A stretch of 54,897 bases of DNA, taken from positions 1 through 54,897 of the forward strand of contig DASWJH010000084.1 of the NCBI GenBank assembly GCA_036397255.1, given 5' to 3'. The translations under genes were made by a program, and so were the position numbers. Every line of letters starts with the position of its first letter. Position 1 is the first letter of the stretch. The stretch is from Nitrospiria bacterium (GTDB lineage Bacteria; Nitrospirota; Nitrospiria; DASWJH01). This document shows positions 44,352-53,621 of the stretch, piece after piece. The notes beneath the pieces were generated by a model. That model worked only from the letters and a program-made list of their open reading frames with translations. It did no database searches and was not told the DNA's origin.

Positions 44352-45131
44352 TTGAAAGGGGATTTTTTGAATCTACTTCAACAGAATGGATATCGTTTTG
44401 AACATTCCTTATCGGTAGAAAAACATCGAGAAAAAGACGCCATTACCCAAGGGACAACCATTCTCGCGTTCAAATATAATCAAGGTGTTTTGGTCGCTGG
44501 TGATCGCCGAGCCACTGCCGGAAATGTCGTAATGCATGATCGAACAGACAAAGTTCTGGAAATCGACCGACACAGTGTGTTGGCTATTGCCGGGGTCCCT
44601 GCTACGGCGTTTGAAATCGCACGGATATTGGATCATTCATTTAAATATTATCGAAGAAGCCAACTTCAAGATTTGAGCTTGGAAGGAAAGGTCCGTGCCC
44701 TATCCAGACTTCTGAAAGAAAATATTCCCATGGCCCTGCAGGGAATCGGGGCCATTGCTCCGATTTTTACCTTATATGATATAGGGCTAAGAACAGGACG
44801 TATTTATTTCTATGACATTCTAGGAGCAGAATTTACAGGGGTAGAGTTTGCCACCTCTGGCTCCGGATCTCCGACCATCCGAGGAATTCTCCATTATGTC
44901 AATTGTTGGACCCCCACACCGCTTTCCCAAATGACCGAATCAGAGGCTCTTTTGCTTTCCTTGAGAATACTTGAGACCGCTGCGGAATTCGATTCTGCAA
45001 CTGGGGGAATTAAAAAAGAAGCGAACATATTTCCAGTGATCAAACTAATTACCAAAGAGGGAATCCAAGAAGTGAACCCCACCCATCTTCGGGAAATTTT
45101 CCTTCAAGGGGTAGAGAAAACCCATGTTTGA
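44352..45131 (+). CDS. prcB: 20S proteasome beta subunit
   Basis: The 259-residue protein has a propeptide of 34 residues cut before Thr35 in QG-TTILAFKYNQGVLVAGDRRATAG, where the new N-terminal Thr is the nucleophile. A Lys after DKVLEID and a second Thr/Ser-rich region around ATSGSGSPTIRG match actinobacterial PrcB. It forms the proteolytic rings. TTG 44352 with GGAGAGCTGC ahead is the start. Its end overlaps prcA by 8 bases. Confidence 0.95.
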   Translation: MKGDFLNLLQQNGYRFEHSLSVEKHREKDAITQGTTILAFKYNQGVLVAGDRRATAGNVVMHDRTDKVLEIDRHSVLAIAGVPATAFEIARILDHSFKYYRRSQLQDLSLEGKVRALSRLLKENIPMALQGIGAIAPIFTLYDIGLRTGRIYFYDILGAEFTGVEFATSGSGSPTIRGILHYVNCWTPTPLSQMTESEALLLSLRILETAAEFDSATGGIKKEANIFPVIKLITKEGIQEVNPTHLREIFLQGVEKTHV

Positions 45132-45933
45132 GGAACCCTATCGATGGATTGAGGCCGTTGAAAACCGAAGGGCCTATTTAGACGACCAATTCAAGCAGGG
45201 CAGTCCTGTGGTGGCATTGGTGTATAACGCCGGCATATTATTGCTCACCTTCAGTAGCGGCACTCAAAAAATTTATGAAATTTATGATCGCATCGCTTTG
45301 GGTGGAATGGGACACCCTGCAGATCTGGAAAGAATGCGAGCCTCGCTTTTAGAAATGGCTCATCTTGAAGGATTTAATCGCTCACCCTCTGATGTTACCA
45401 TCGCCCGGCTCATGAAATTTGGTTTGGCACCACCCGTGAAACAGGCCTTTGAAGAAATATTCCGGGCCCCGGTTGTGATTAAACTCCTCTTGGTTCAATT
45501 AGACCCATCTTTCCACCGGACCCCCATCATGTCATTGGATTATGATGGCATTTTTGAGGAATATACAGATATGGCCGTCTTGGCCGCAAACCCAGTAATC
45601 GGTCAACGGATGACCGATTACTTGAAAAAAACAAAAAACCTTTCCTCATTACCCCGAGATGCCGCCATTCAACTGGCGCTTAAAGCCTGGGCGGTAGGTT
45701 TTTCGAGCCAAAATAAATTTGCCGAGGAAAGAGAACAAGAAGAGAAAAAAGGAAAAGCTTCTCTCCCGTCCTCTTCCGAAAGGGATGTGATCATCAAAAA
45801 AGCCCTTCAAACCCTTAAACCTGAAATAGCCGTTCTGGAAGAAGGGCACCCCGGATCCTCTAAATTCCGAACTTTGGGCCCTAAAGAAATGGAATCCATT
45901 CTTACCCAGTGGGTTCACCCCTCAAAGGAATAA
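45124..45933 (+). CDS. prcA: 20S proteasome alpha subunit
   Basis: The 269-residue protein matches the alpha-subunit fold: helix WIEAVENRRAYLDDQFKQGSPVVALVYNAGILLLTFS, then KIYEIYDRIALGGMGHPADLERM, and IMSLDYDGIFEEYTDMAVL. It has no catalytic Thr, as expected for the gate ring. The C-terminal 60 residues are highly charged (EEREQEEKKGK) and probably flexible. The ATG overlaps the prcB stop (ATGTTTGA), ensuring coupled synthesis of the two subunits. Confidence 0.94.
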   Translation: MFEEPYRWIEAVENRRAYLDDQFKQGSPVVALVYNAGILLLTFSSGTQKIYEIYDRIALGGMGHPADLERMRASLLEMAHLEGFNRSPSDVTIARLMKFGLAPPVKQAFEEIFRAPVVIKLLLVQLDPSFHRTPIMSLDYDGIFEEYTDMAVLAANPVIGQRMTDYLKKTKNLSSLPRDAAIQLALKAWAVGFSSQNKFAEEREQEEKKGKASLPSSSERDVIIKKALQTLKPEIAVLEEGHPGSSKFRTLGPKEMESILTQWVHPSKE

Positions 45934-45934
45934 A

Positions 45935-47362
45935 ATGCTCAATCGGATCATGGGTTTGGAAACCGAATATGGTTGCCTTATCACCAGCGAATCCCCTTCT
46001 TTATCTCCGGAAGAAGTGGGCCACCGATTAAAAGATTATCTCTTTCAGAAAAAACAAATCGGGATAGTGGATCTTCACCACCGTGGCTATGATGAACCCC
46101 CTGGAAATGGAGGTTTCATTGTGAATGCAGGGCGTATTTATATGGACATGGGTCATCTTGAATATGCTTCCCCAGAATGTGCCTCCCTTTTAGATATGGT
46201 GACCTTTGACCGTGCGGGGGATTGGATTCTGCAAAATGCCTTAAGGGAAATACATCCCGAAGATAAAATTGATTTAATAAAAAATAACATCGATCATGAG
46301 ACAGGGGCAACCTTTGGTTCCCATGAAAATTTTCTGGTTAGCCGCGCTTTCCCATTTAACCTTGAGGGCCTCTCCCAACTTCTTCCTTTTTTGGTCACCC
46401 GTCAGATTTATTCAGGGACAGGAAGGGTAGGAATCCATCAAACCCTTGGAGATTGGATCCTTTTGGAGGAAGGAAAAGGAAGCAAGAAAGATTCACCATC
46501 GGGTCAAAGCCCATTTCAAATTTCCCAGCGCGCAGATCATATTGTCAATGAATTCTATCAATGGGTCCAATTTAACCGAGCAATCGTTAATACCCGGGAT
46601 GAGCCCCTTGCAGATCCCACCCGTTATCGTCGTATTCACCTCTTGATCGGGGATTCCAATATGTCGGAGTTTGCAACCGCTCTTAAAATCGGAACGACCA
46701 TTTTGGTCCTTCAACTGATTGAGGAGGGTAAAGGTCCAAACCATTTGAACCTGAAAGACCCCGTCCAAAGTTTAAAAAGCATCTCAAGGGACCCACTACG
46801 TCAATGGATCATTCCCTTGGAAAGTGGAAAAACCATTTCAGCCATTGACATTCAAACCGAATATCTGTCACGGGCAAAGCAATTTCTCAAAGGACAAGAC
46901 CCAGAAACCGATTGGATCCTGGTGGAGTGGGAACGGGTATTAGGGGATCTACGAGGGGATTATCATCATTTAGTTGATCGGGTGGATTGGGCTGCCAAGC
47001 GCTGGCTTTTGGAAACCTTTATTGAGTCCGAAGGACTGGATTGGAACGATCCTTGGATCAAAAGCCTAGACCTGGCCTATCACAATCTTGATCCCAAAAG
47101 AGGACTCTTCTTTGGCCTTTTGGAAGAGAACCGGGCCCTTCGCTTTACCACAGACAACGCTATCCAGTTAGCTACACAAAACCCACCCCGCAACACCCGG
47201 GCCTTTGGGAGGGGGAATTTAATCAGCCACCTGATTCACAATCCCTCTCCTTATGTCATCAACTGGGCTGCGTTTCAGATCAAGGGAAAAAACCCCTTCC
47301 CGATGGCCGATCCATATAAAACCTATGTTCATGAAATCAAATCTCATTTAAACTGCGTGTAA
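45935..47362 (+). CDS. pafA: PafA, modifier ligase
   Basis: The 475-residue protein starts MLNRIMGLETEYGC and has a shorter N-terminal region than Dop, NAGRIYMDMGHLEYASPEC (Asp71 equivalent to the catalytic Asp of PafA), and NTRDEPLADPTRYRRIHLLIGDSNMSEFATALKIG. It also retains PETDWIL and a C-terminal domain ending HEIKSHLNCV. By homology it forms an isopeptide bond between the C-terminal Glu of the modifier and a substrate Lys. The gene begins one base after the prcA stop. Confidence 0.93.
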   Translation: MLNRIMGLETEYGCLITSESPSLSPEEVGHRLKDYLFQKKQIGIVDLHHRGYDEPPGNGGFIVNAGRIYMDMGHLEYASPECASLLDMVTFDRAGDWILQNALREIHPEDKIDLIKNNIDHETGATFGSHENFLVSRAFPFNLEGLSQLLPFLVTRQIYSGTGRVGIHQTLGDWILLEEGKGSKKDSPSGQSPFQISQRADHIVNEFYQWVQFNRAIVNTRDEPLADPTRYRRIHLLIGDSNMSEFATALKIGTTILVLQLIEEGKGPNHLNLKDPVQSLKSISRDPLRQWIIPLESGKTISAIDIQTEYLSRAKQFLKGQDPETDWILVEWERVLGDLRGDYHHLVDRVDWAAKRWLLETFIESEGLDWNDPWIKSLDLAYHNLDPKRGLFFGLLEENRALRFTTDNAIQLATQNPPRNTRAFGRGNLISHLIHNPSPYVINWAAFQIKGKNPFPMADPYKTYVHEIKSHLNCV

Positions 47363-47461
47363 CCAGAACCGTTTTTCAGCACCGATTGGCACAGGAAGGG
47401 CTGAAGAGACCTATTGGAATTACCAAAAACGTTCGGTTCACAAACCCATAGCGGAAAAAAA

Positions 47462-48019
47462 ATGGATGTCTCTGCAGTGTGGATGAAATTTCACAAAGAC
47501 CTGCACCGGTTCCTTTCAAAACAGGTGAGGAACAAACAGGATGCGGACGACATCCTTCAAGATATTTTTATCAAAATCCATAAACATTCCAACCAGCTGA
47601 AGGTAGAAGAAAGCCTCAAGGCTTGGGTGTTTAAAATCGTAAAAAATGCCATGGTTGACCATTATCGAAGAGAAGGAAAACAGGCCACCCCTCAAGTGGT
47701 TTTCGATAATTTCAGCGACCAAGCCCATCAGATTACGTTCAATGAAGAAGCAGGCCAATGTCTGAAGCCTATGTTGGAAAACCTCCCGGAACGTTACCGG
47801 TCGGCACTATTCCTAACAGAGTTTCAGGGAATCACCCAAAAAGAATTAACCCAACACCTAGGTCGGTCATTGTCCGGGGCCAAATCCAGGGTACAAAGGG
47901 GAAGAGAGAAACTAAAAACCCTATTACTGGCTTGTTGTCATTTTGAACTAGATCGGTTAGGAAATATTCTCGAGTATGAAAAAAGGGGAAAAGATTGCCA
48001 ATATTGCAAAAAATGCTAA
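47462..48019 (+). CDS. ECF-type RNA polymerase sigma factor, SigZ-like
   Basis: The 185-residue protein has sigma region 2 (FLSKQVRNKQDADDILQDIFIKIH), a linker, and region 4 (LENLPERYRSALFLTEFQGITQKELTQHLGRSLSGAKSRVQRGREKLKTLL). It ends in a cysteine-rich tail ACCHFELDRLGNIL, then CQYCKKC, characteristic of SigZ-like factors. The start is uncertain: ATG 47462 or TTG 47414. It lies 99 bases after pafA on the same strand and could be in the same transcript; no anti-sigma gene is visible. Confidence 0.88.
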   Translation: MDVSAVWMKFHKDLHRFLSKQVRNKQDADDILQDIFIKIHKHSNQLKVEESLKAWVFKIVKNAMVDHYRREGKQATPQVVFDNFSDQAHQITFNEEAGQCLKPMLENLPERYRSALFLTEFQGITQKELTQHLGRSLSGAKSRVQRGREKLKTLLLACCHFELDRLGNILEYEKRGKDCQYCKKC

Positions 48020-48079
48020 GATCAGTAAGAGGAAAATAGATAGATTCTAAAAATTTTCCCCAATGGAAAATTGAACCAA

Positions 48080-49210
48080 ATGAAAAATATTTTTAAAACG
48101 AAAGATGAAAGACTTTTACCAACCAGGACACCCCTTTTCCTTGCCTTTTTTATTTTTTTGATTTTTCTGCACCCCTTAAAAGCCTCGACCTTTGAATTCA
48201 AAGGTTTCGCTGACGTAACGTTTAATTATACCGACAACAAACAAGATACCACTGATAGGAATACCAATGGGGCTTTTTCCCTAGGCCACCTAGATTTATA
48301 CCTATCTCACTCCTTAAATGATCGAATCGATGTTCTCGGTGAAATTCTCATTGAAGGAGAAGATAATGGAGAATTTGAGATTGATTTAGAGCGGTTACAA
48401 ATCAGTTATTATTTTCGTGATGAGTTTATTGTCCGGGCAGGGCGATTTCATAATGTGTTGGGGTATTGGAACACAGCCTATCACCACGGTTCTCTTTTAT
48501 ATACAACCATCGATAGGCCATCCTTCCTACAATTTGATGACCAGGGAGGGGTTTTACCCACTCACCTGATCGGTCTTTGGTTAACAGGTCGGTTATCCCG
48601 AAACCAAGGAACACTAGAGTATAGTGTCATGGCAGGGAACGGTCCAAAAATTAAAAACGCCGGAACAACCGGAAGTTTAGATCCAAACAGTGTTTCGGAC
48701 AATAATAAAAACAAAGCCCTTTCATTTCATTTGGAAATTTTGCCATCAAAAATTGAGGGACTGGGAATTGGAATCTCCGGAAACTTTAGCGAAATACAAT
48801 TTTTTGATATAGATGGTAATCGCATTTTGGTTGGAGGAGCCAACCAAGTCATCCAAGAAATTCTAAGTGCAGATTTAGAATATTCTGCCAAAAATATTGA
48901 ATTAATTGCTGAGGGATATCAGATACGTGACCATGGGTCTGGAGCCTCGCATTTCATCAATTATGCCTGGTATATACAAGGGGGTTATAAATTTCTAGAA
49001 CGCGTCACCCCTTATGTACGGCATGAGCGTTTTACCATACATGAAGAAGATCCCTATTTCCTTGCCCTGGGAAAACAGGATAAAAAAATCACTGTTGCGG
49101 GGATCCGTTTTGATATCATGGCTTTCAGCGCCCTTAAAGCCGAGGTCCGGTTGGTGGATAGCACGGACCATTATGAAGAATATGCCGTTCAATGGGCCTT
49201 CGCTTTTTAA
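48080..49210 (+). CDS. outer-membrane beta-barrel protein, porin-like
   Basis: The protein of about 376 residues has a signal peptide (LFLAFFIFLIFLHPLKA, cut near residue 36), then strands in the style of FKGFADVTFNYTDN, LDLYLSHSLNDRIDVLGEILIEGE, GRFHNVLGYWNTAYHHG, and finishes AVQWAFAF. A C-terminal aromatic and regular alternation suit a 14-18 stranded porin-like barrel. The start is ATG 48080 or TTG 48071. It overlaps the convergent small gene by 4 bases. Confidence 0.75.
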   Translation: MKNIFKTKDERLLPTRTPLFLAFFIFLIFLHPLKASTFEFKGFADVTFNYTDNKQDTTDRNTNGAFSLGHLDLYLSHSLNDRIDVLGEILIEGEDNGEFEIDLERLQISYYFRDEFIVRAGRFHNVLGYWNTAYHHGSLLYTTIDRPSFLQFDDQGGVLPTHLIGLWLTGRLSRNQGTLEYSVMAGNGPKIKNAGTTGSLDPNSVSDNNKNKALSFHLEILPSKIEGLGIGISGNFSEIQFFDIDGNRILVGGANQVIQEILSADLEYSAKNIELIAEGYQIRDHGSGASHFINYAWYIQGGYKFLERVTPYVRHERFTIHEEDPYFLALGKQDKKITVAGIRFDIMAFSALKAEVRLVDSTDHYEEYAVQWAFAF

Positions 49211-49494
49211 GGAGGGGAAAGCCCAAGGTCCACCTTCTTTCTTGGGGAAAGGGGATCACTCGTTTCGGGTGGAATTCCTTCCAGTCGATTGGCAAAAAGG
49301 TCCCACACCTCTTTATTTTTTCCGATCTCTAAATCTCTTTTCATGAGGGCTTGTAACCGTTTGCGGGCCTTATCCAAATCCGGATTGTGGGCATCATCCA
49401 CCACTTTTAAAAAATTCTCCACAATCCCCTTTACCTCAGGCCCCTCGTCCCTTAAATCCTTTAAAAATACTGAAACTTCAAAATTGGTAATCAT
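49207..49494 (-). CDS. hypothetical small charged protein
   Basis: I do not recognise this 95-residue protein. It is helical and charged (SVFLKDLRDEGPEVKGIVENFLK, ARKRLQALMKRDLEIGKNKEVWDLF), with a proline-rich C-terminal end and no signal peptide. ATG 49494 has GAGAGGA upstream, supporting a real gene. Its last bases overlap the convergent barrel-protein gene. Confidence 0.55.
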   Translation of the reverse strand: MITNFEVSVFLKDLRDEGPEVKGIVENFLKVVDDAHNPDLDKARKRLQALMKRDLEIGKNKEVWDLFANRLEGIPPETSDPLSPRKKVDLGLSPP

Positions 49495-49537
49495 CCGATT
49501 TTCCTCTCCGAGAAAAAAATTTTAAAAATTGAAACGG

Positions 49538-51100
49538 TTAATGGTTCACGCTTTTCTTAGTATCCCCTGGGTTACCCTTTGAACGGTTCAAAAAAGTGAT
49601 CGCCTCTTTTCGACTTTTAACACGCCCGGTTAATTGCTCTTCCCGAAGCATAGATAGAATTTCTCCAACCTGGGGCCCCGGCCCGACTCCATAAATACGC
49701 ATCACGTCCTCCCCATTTAAAAAGGGAGCAGGAACTTTCCGGAACTGTTGGGCTTTTTTTTGGATTTTGGTTATTCTCTCTTTCACCTGGTAATAGCTGG
49801 TCAAATTAGGAAACCCGTCCTCGTGAATGGTGGCCAGGGAATCAGCCAAAATTAACTGTAATAAAGTTTTTCCCGGAAAGCCGGGTTTTAAAAAATAGCG
49901 TTCAATGGTCGTTGCTTTCATTTCCATTACCTGGCCCTGAACCAATATTAGGTGCTTTCCAACCAACCAGGATAAATCCTCAGAATCCACATGTAAAAGG
50001 TCCCCTTTCGGATATTGTGAAAGCTTCAAACGGCGGCAAATTTTAGATGCCATTTGCGCCCCTACACGGTCATGCCCGTCAAAGCGAATCCGATCGGTCC
50101 CATCCCGCTCAGGAGTTTTGAGCGTGTGGGGTTTTCCGAGATCATGTAATAAAACCGACAGAACCAGTTCCGCACTCAAAGGCTCCCCTGGGAACTCTTT
50201 CCGAAAGGTTGGGGAAGATAATTGAGCCAAGGCCAACCTTGTATGGGTCCAAACGTCCCCTTCACTATGGAAGTTTTTCGGCTGAGGACAACCTTTCATG
50301 GAAAGGATTTCCGGTAAAATGATTTCCATGGCCCCGCTTTGACCGAATAAATCAAAAGCCTTAACCGGATCATAGGTTAGGGCCTGCACCATTTCCTTAC
50401 CGATTACCTCCCTTGGAACCACAAAACTTTCATCCTCATGCCGGTTCACAAGGCCAGAAATCAGGCCTTTGAGGGCCATCCAGGTCTCTTCCTCAATCTC
50501 AAAACCCAATTGACAGGCAAAACGGATTCCCCGTAGAATTCTTGAATAATCCTCTTGAAACCGAACCCTTGGATCTCCCACCGCACGAAGCTTCTTCCCC
50601 GTTAAATCACCCGACCCGCCAAAGGGATCCAGCACCTTTTCGGTCCGAAGGTCAAGGGCCATGGCATTTACCGTAAAATCCCGGCGATTTAAATCTTCTT
50701 CCATGGGAAGGTTAGGGTCAGAATCAATTATAAATTCTCGATAAACACCGCGTAATCCCTTAGATTTCTCCGTTCGTGGAAGGGCAATGTCAACCACTCC
50801 GCTTCCTTTCGCCTTTGGAGCCCACTTAAGCACACCAAAATTTTTTCCAACAACCTGGACCTTGCCTAAATTTTTTAAAGCCTCTTCTAAATCTGGTAGG
50901 GCAACCTTCCGGACCACCAAATCCAAATCTTGCGTTTTCTTTCCCAACATCAAATCTCGAACCACACCACCAACCAGATAAAACTCGCCCTGGGGAAACA
51001 GGTCAAAAAAATCAAAAAACCCGGTATTTCTTATCAATTCAATAACTTGAGGAAGGCCCTTCTTCAGATTTTGGCTCAATGGGTGATTCATTTGTACCAT
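49538..51100 (-). CDS. tRNA nucleotidyltransferase (CCA-adding/poly(A) polymerase family) with HD domain
   Basis: The protein has the head signature FYLVGGVVRDLMLGKKTQDLDLVVR (GGxVRD and D-x-D metal motif), RRDFTVNAMALDL, DPFGGSGDLTGKKLRAVGDP, EDYSRILRGIRFACQLGF, then an HD-type region VLLHDLGKPHT and HDRVGAQ. It would add or repair 3' CCA on tRNAs, although both tRNAs here already encode CCA. Start is uncertain: ATG 51100 (MVQMNHPLSQ) or TTG 51154. Confidence 0.9.
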   Translation of the reverse strand: MVQMNHPLSQNLKKGLPQVIELIRNTGFFDFFDLFPQGEFYLVGGVVRDLMLGKKTQDLDLVVRKVALPDLEEALKNLGKVQVVGKNFGVLKWAPKAKGSGVVDIALPRTEKSKGLRGVYREFIIDSDPNLPMEEDLNRRDFTVNAMALDLRTEKVLDPFGGSGDLTGKKLRAVGDPRVRFQEDYSRILRGIRFACQLGFEIEEETWMALKGLISGLVNRHEDESFVVPREVIGKEMVQALTYDPVKAFDLFGQSGAMEIILPEILSMKGCPQPKNFHSEGDVWTHTRLALAQLSSPTFRKEFPGEPLSAELVLSVLLHDLGKPHTLKTPERDGTDRIRFDGHDRVGAQMASKICRRLKLSQYPKGDLLHVDSEDLSWLVGKHLILVQGQVMEMKATTIERYFLKPGFPGKTLLQLILADSLATIHEDGFPNLTSYYQVKERITKIQKKAQQFRKVPAPFLNGEDVMRIYGVGPGPQVGEILSMLREEQLTGRVKSRKEAITFLNRSKGNPGDTKKSVNH

Positions 51101-51294
51101 TTCCAACAAACCCCTTTTTTCCCAACTCCGAATTTTAGCATTCTCAGTCTGCAAATGTCTATTTGGGGTTCAAACGAATTTTTTCTTTAAATAAGGAGAG
51201 AAAAATAAAAGGGATTTTGCTACCCAGAGGGATTTTTGTTCGCTTAAAATAGGAGACACTGCTAATGGAAGGAGATTGGGTTAAGAAAAGACAC

Positions 51295-51744
51295 TTAAAA
51301 CCTCGCCAAATAGATTGCGATCAAAGAGGTCAAAAAGCCAAAAAGAAGAATTCCTAAATTGATCCATTCTACTGATGCAGGGGAATTAGGGGAAAGGGAC
51401 CTCCTTCCTCCAGAACCCATCACCACATCCAAAACGATACTCAAGCCGATCACAACGGCAACCAAAAATAATTTAATCATTAAAATCCCTCCCCAGTCGG
51501 ACTCCAACCGGGCGGACCCTCCCTCGTAGAGAAGATTCATTACCCCGGTCACAATCAAGGTAATCAGACTGACCCACCGAACGGTTTTAAATCGCTGGTT
51601 GACCTTCCGTTGAATGTCCAGGTCTCTTGCTGTCGAATTGGCCCCAAGCAGAACCGGGCCTAAAACCAGCCACTGAAACAACATCCCCCCAAACCAGAAA
51701 ACAACCGCAATTAAATGGAACCACAGGATCAAAATTGGAAACAT
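51295..51744 (-). CDS. CopD-like membrane protein
   Basis: The 149-residue protein has four transmembrane segments: FPILILWFHLIAVVFWFGGMLFQWLVL, VRWVSLITLIVTGVMNLLY, ILMIKLFLVAVVIGLSIVL and LGILLFGFLTSLIAIYLA. WFHLIAVVFWFGG is typical of the CopD superfamily. It is probably an inner-membrane protein; the link to copper is not demonstrable from sequence alone. Confidence 0.75.
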   Translation of the reverse strand: MFPILILWFHLIAVVFWFGGMLFQWLVLGPVLLGANSTARDLDIQRKVNQRFKTVRWVSLITLIVTGVMNLLYEGGSARLESDWGGILMIKLFLVAVVIGLSIVLDVVMGSGGRRSLSPNSPASVEWINLGILLFGFLTSLIAIYLARF

Positions 51745-51842
51745 TAATGATCACCCAAAAAAATTCTAAACCTTTTAATATTCAGTATTCAGGAAATGTA
51801 TTCTGGTTTTTAAAACGTGTATAGAAGGGATCAACTTTTCCA

Positions 51843-52664
51843 TTAATCCTTTTTCCTTTTTCTTTTCATTTTGGCCTCTTCCGGAGGGGTGTGTTTATTT
51901 AAAAGGACGATGAGCATCACAAAACCTAGCCCAAACATTGGAAAACTTAAAACCTGCCCCATAGAAAAAGGCCCCATAATAAAACCTAGGTGAGCATCGG
52001 GTTCCCTAAAAAATTCAACAAAAAACCGAAACCCCCCATAACCCATGATCATGGTCCAAAAAAGAACTCCCCTGGGCAAGGGCTTCCGGCTTAACACCCA
52101 AAGGATTGTAAATAGAGTTGCCCCTTCTAAAAACGCTTGGTAAAGCTGAGACGGATGACGGCATATATCCCCTCCCGTTGGAAAAACCATACACCAGGGA
52201 ACATCCGTCGCCCTGCCATAAAGTTCACCGTTAATGAAATTTCCAATCCGCCCAAAAAACAAGCCCATGGGGGCCACCACTCCTGCCAAATCGGCTACCT
52301 CATGAAAGGAGTATCCCCTCTTCCAACAAAAAAGAGAGCCCGCCACCAACACTCCCAACAAACCCCCATGAAAAGACATCCCACCTTCCCAGATGGCAAT
52401 AATTCGTCCTGGATGATTCCAATAAAAATCGAAATTATAAAAAAGGACATACCCCAACCTTCCCCCAAAAATGACCCCCATGGCCGCATAAAGGACCAAA
52501 TCGGGGACTTCCTCTACTTTCATTTTGACCTTCAGCCGAACCACAAGCTTTTTCAAAAAGAATAGGGCCAAAATAAAAGAGATGGCATACATGAGGCCGT
52601 ACCAACGCAGCTGGAGGGGGCCAAGCTTTACAAGGGTTGGATCAATTTGCGGATAGGGAATCAT
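51843..52664 (-). CDS. lgt: prolipoprotein diacylglyceryl transferase
   Basis: The 273-residue protein has seven hydrophobic segments, the family block GRIGNFINGELYGRATDVPWCMVFP and HPSQLYQAFLEG, plus ARG/RLGYVLFYN. Lgt attaches diacylglycerol to lipobox cysteines, matching the several lipoproteins in the window. The start is ATG 52664; TTG 52676 is an alternative. Confidence 0.95.
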   Translation of the reverse strand: MIPYPQIDPTLVKLGPLQLRWYGLMYAISFILALFFLKKLVVRLKVKMKVEEVPDLVLYAAMGVIFGGRLGYVLFYNFDFYWNHPGRIIAIWEGGMSFHGGLLGVLVAGSLFCWKRGYSFHEVADLAGVVAPMGLFFGRIGNFINGELYGRATDVPWCMVFPTGGDICRHPSQLYQAFLEGATLFTILWVLSRKPLPRGVLFWTMIMGYGGFRFFVEFFREPDAHLGFIMGPFSMGQVLSFPMFGLGFVMLIVLLNKHTPPEEAKMKRKRKKD

Positions 52665-52733
52665 AGAGGCGCCCAATTTGAAAAAACCGTAAAATTATGA
52701 AGGAAAGGGGAGGGTGAGTCAACCAGAAAGGGA

Positions 52734-53339
52734 TCAAACCTGGGAATGCTCTAACATGGCACGGAGACTTCTCGCACAGGCCCTGTAAACGGAGGTATTT
52801 TTCTTGGCTTTAACCAGAAGGGTGGCCCCTTCTGCAACGGCGACCAATAAATGAGATAAGGCCTTTGTGTCTACTTCTTTTCGGATTTCTCCTTTTTGTT
52901 TTCCTTCCCGAAGAACCAGATTCATTTGGTGGGCCCATTCATCAAAAATCTGGTCCACCCGCTCCCGAAACCCATCGTGAACATCGGACATTTCCAAGGC
53001 AAAATTTCCGAAGGGACAGCCGATCAGACAACCGTTTTTGGCGAGATGCTTCTCCCCCTTGGAGAAAAAGGAAAGGATTTTCCCAATGGACGTTCCATTT
53101 CCCTGTATCATCTCATTGAGATTTTCCCGAAAAAAGGCAGAATAGAGATCGATCACCGCATATCCCAACGCCTCTTTACTCTTAAAGTGGAAATAAAAAT
53201 TGCCTTTTTTGACTTTGGAATCCCTCAGGATATCATCGACACTGGTTCGATGATATCCGTTGAGAAAAAACAGGCGCTGGGCAGATTTTAAAACCTTATT
53301 CCGAGTAATTTCACCTTTTGTTGGAAACGTTTTCTTCAA
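52734..53339 (-). CDS. TetR-family transcriptional regulator
   Basis: The 201-residue protein has an N-terminal helix-turn-helix (TRNKVLKSAQRLFFLNGYHRTSVDDILRDSKVKKGNFYFHFKSKEALGYAV) and a ligand domain including KNGCLIGCPFGNFALEMSD. It starts at TTG 53339; no better start is visible. It lies 42 bases behind the zinc-ribbon gene, downstream of a large palindrome typical of TetR operators, so it is probably autoregulated. Confidence 0.9.
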   Translation of the reverse strand: MKKTFPTKGEITRNKVLKSAQRLFFLNGYHRTSVDDILRDSKVKKGNFYFHFKSKEALGYAVIDLYSAFFRENLNEMIQGNGTSIGKILSFFSKGEKHLAKNGCLIGCPFGNFALEMSDVHDGFRERVDQIFDEWAHQMNLVLREGKQKGEIRKEVDTKALSHLLVAVAEGATLLVKAKKNTSVYRACARSLRAMLEHSQV

Positions 53340-53381
53340 ATGCTAGAACTCACAGAAAAGTTTCGCGGTTTCAGGGAAAGG

Positions 53382-53597
53382 TTATTTGCTTTTTCCCGTG
53401 AAAAAAGATGATTTTAACACCTTGTTTCCGCGACTCCGGGTTAAAGGACGATTACCCCTATTTCTCATGATAACAGGATCCAGAATCTCACCGCAAGTCA
53501 AACAGCGCCAACCGTAAAATGTTATTTTACCCGTATCATCCCTTACATCCTGAAACCGCTCTGGGAGCATGACCCCTTTGCATCTTGGACAATTCAC
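53382..53597 (-). CDS. small zinc-ribbon protein
   Basis: The 71-residue protein has MNCPRCKGVMLPE, then YGWRCLTCGEILDPVI (two CxxC pairs) and a basic C-terminal tail. GTG 53597 is preceded by GGAGG. It is first in an operon with the TetR gene, with the operator palindrome 25 bases upstream. It may bind nucleic acid or serve as a partner protein; function unknown. Confidence 0.72.
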   Translation of the reverse strand: MNCPRCKGVMLPERFQDVRDDTGKITFYGWRCLTCGEILDPVIMRNRGNRPLTRSRGNKVLKSSFFTGKSK

Positions 53598-53621
53598 TTT
53601 AAACCTCCATTGTAAGCATTG

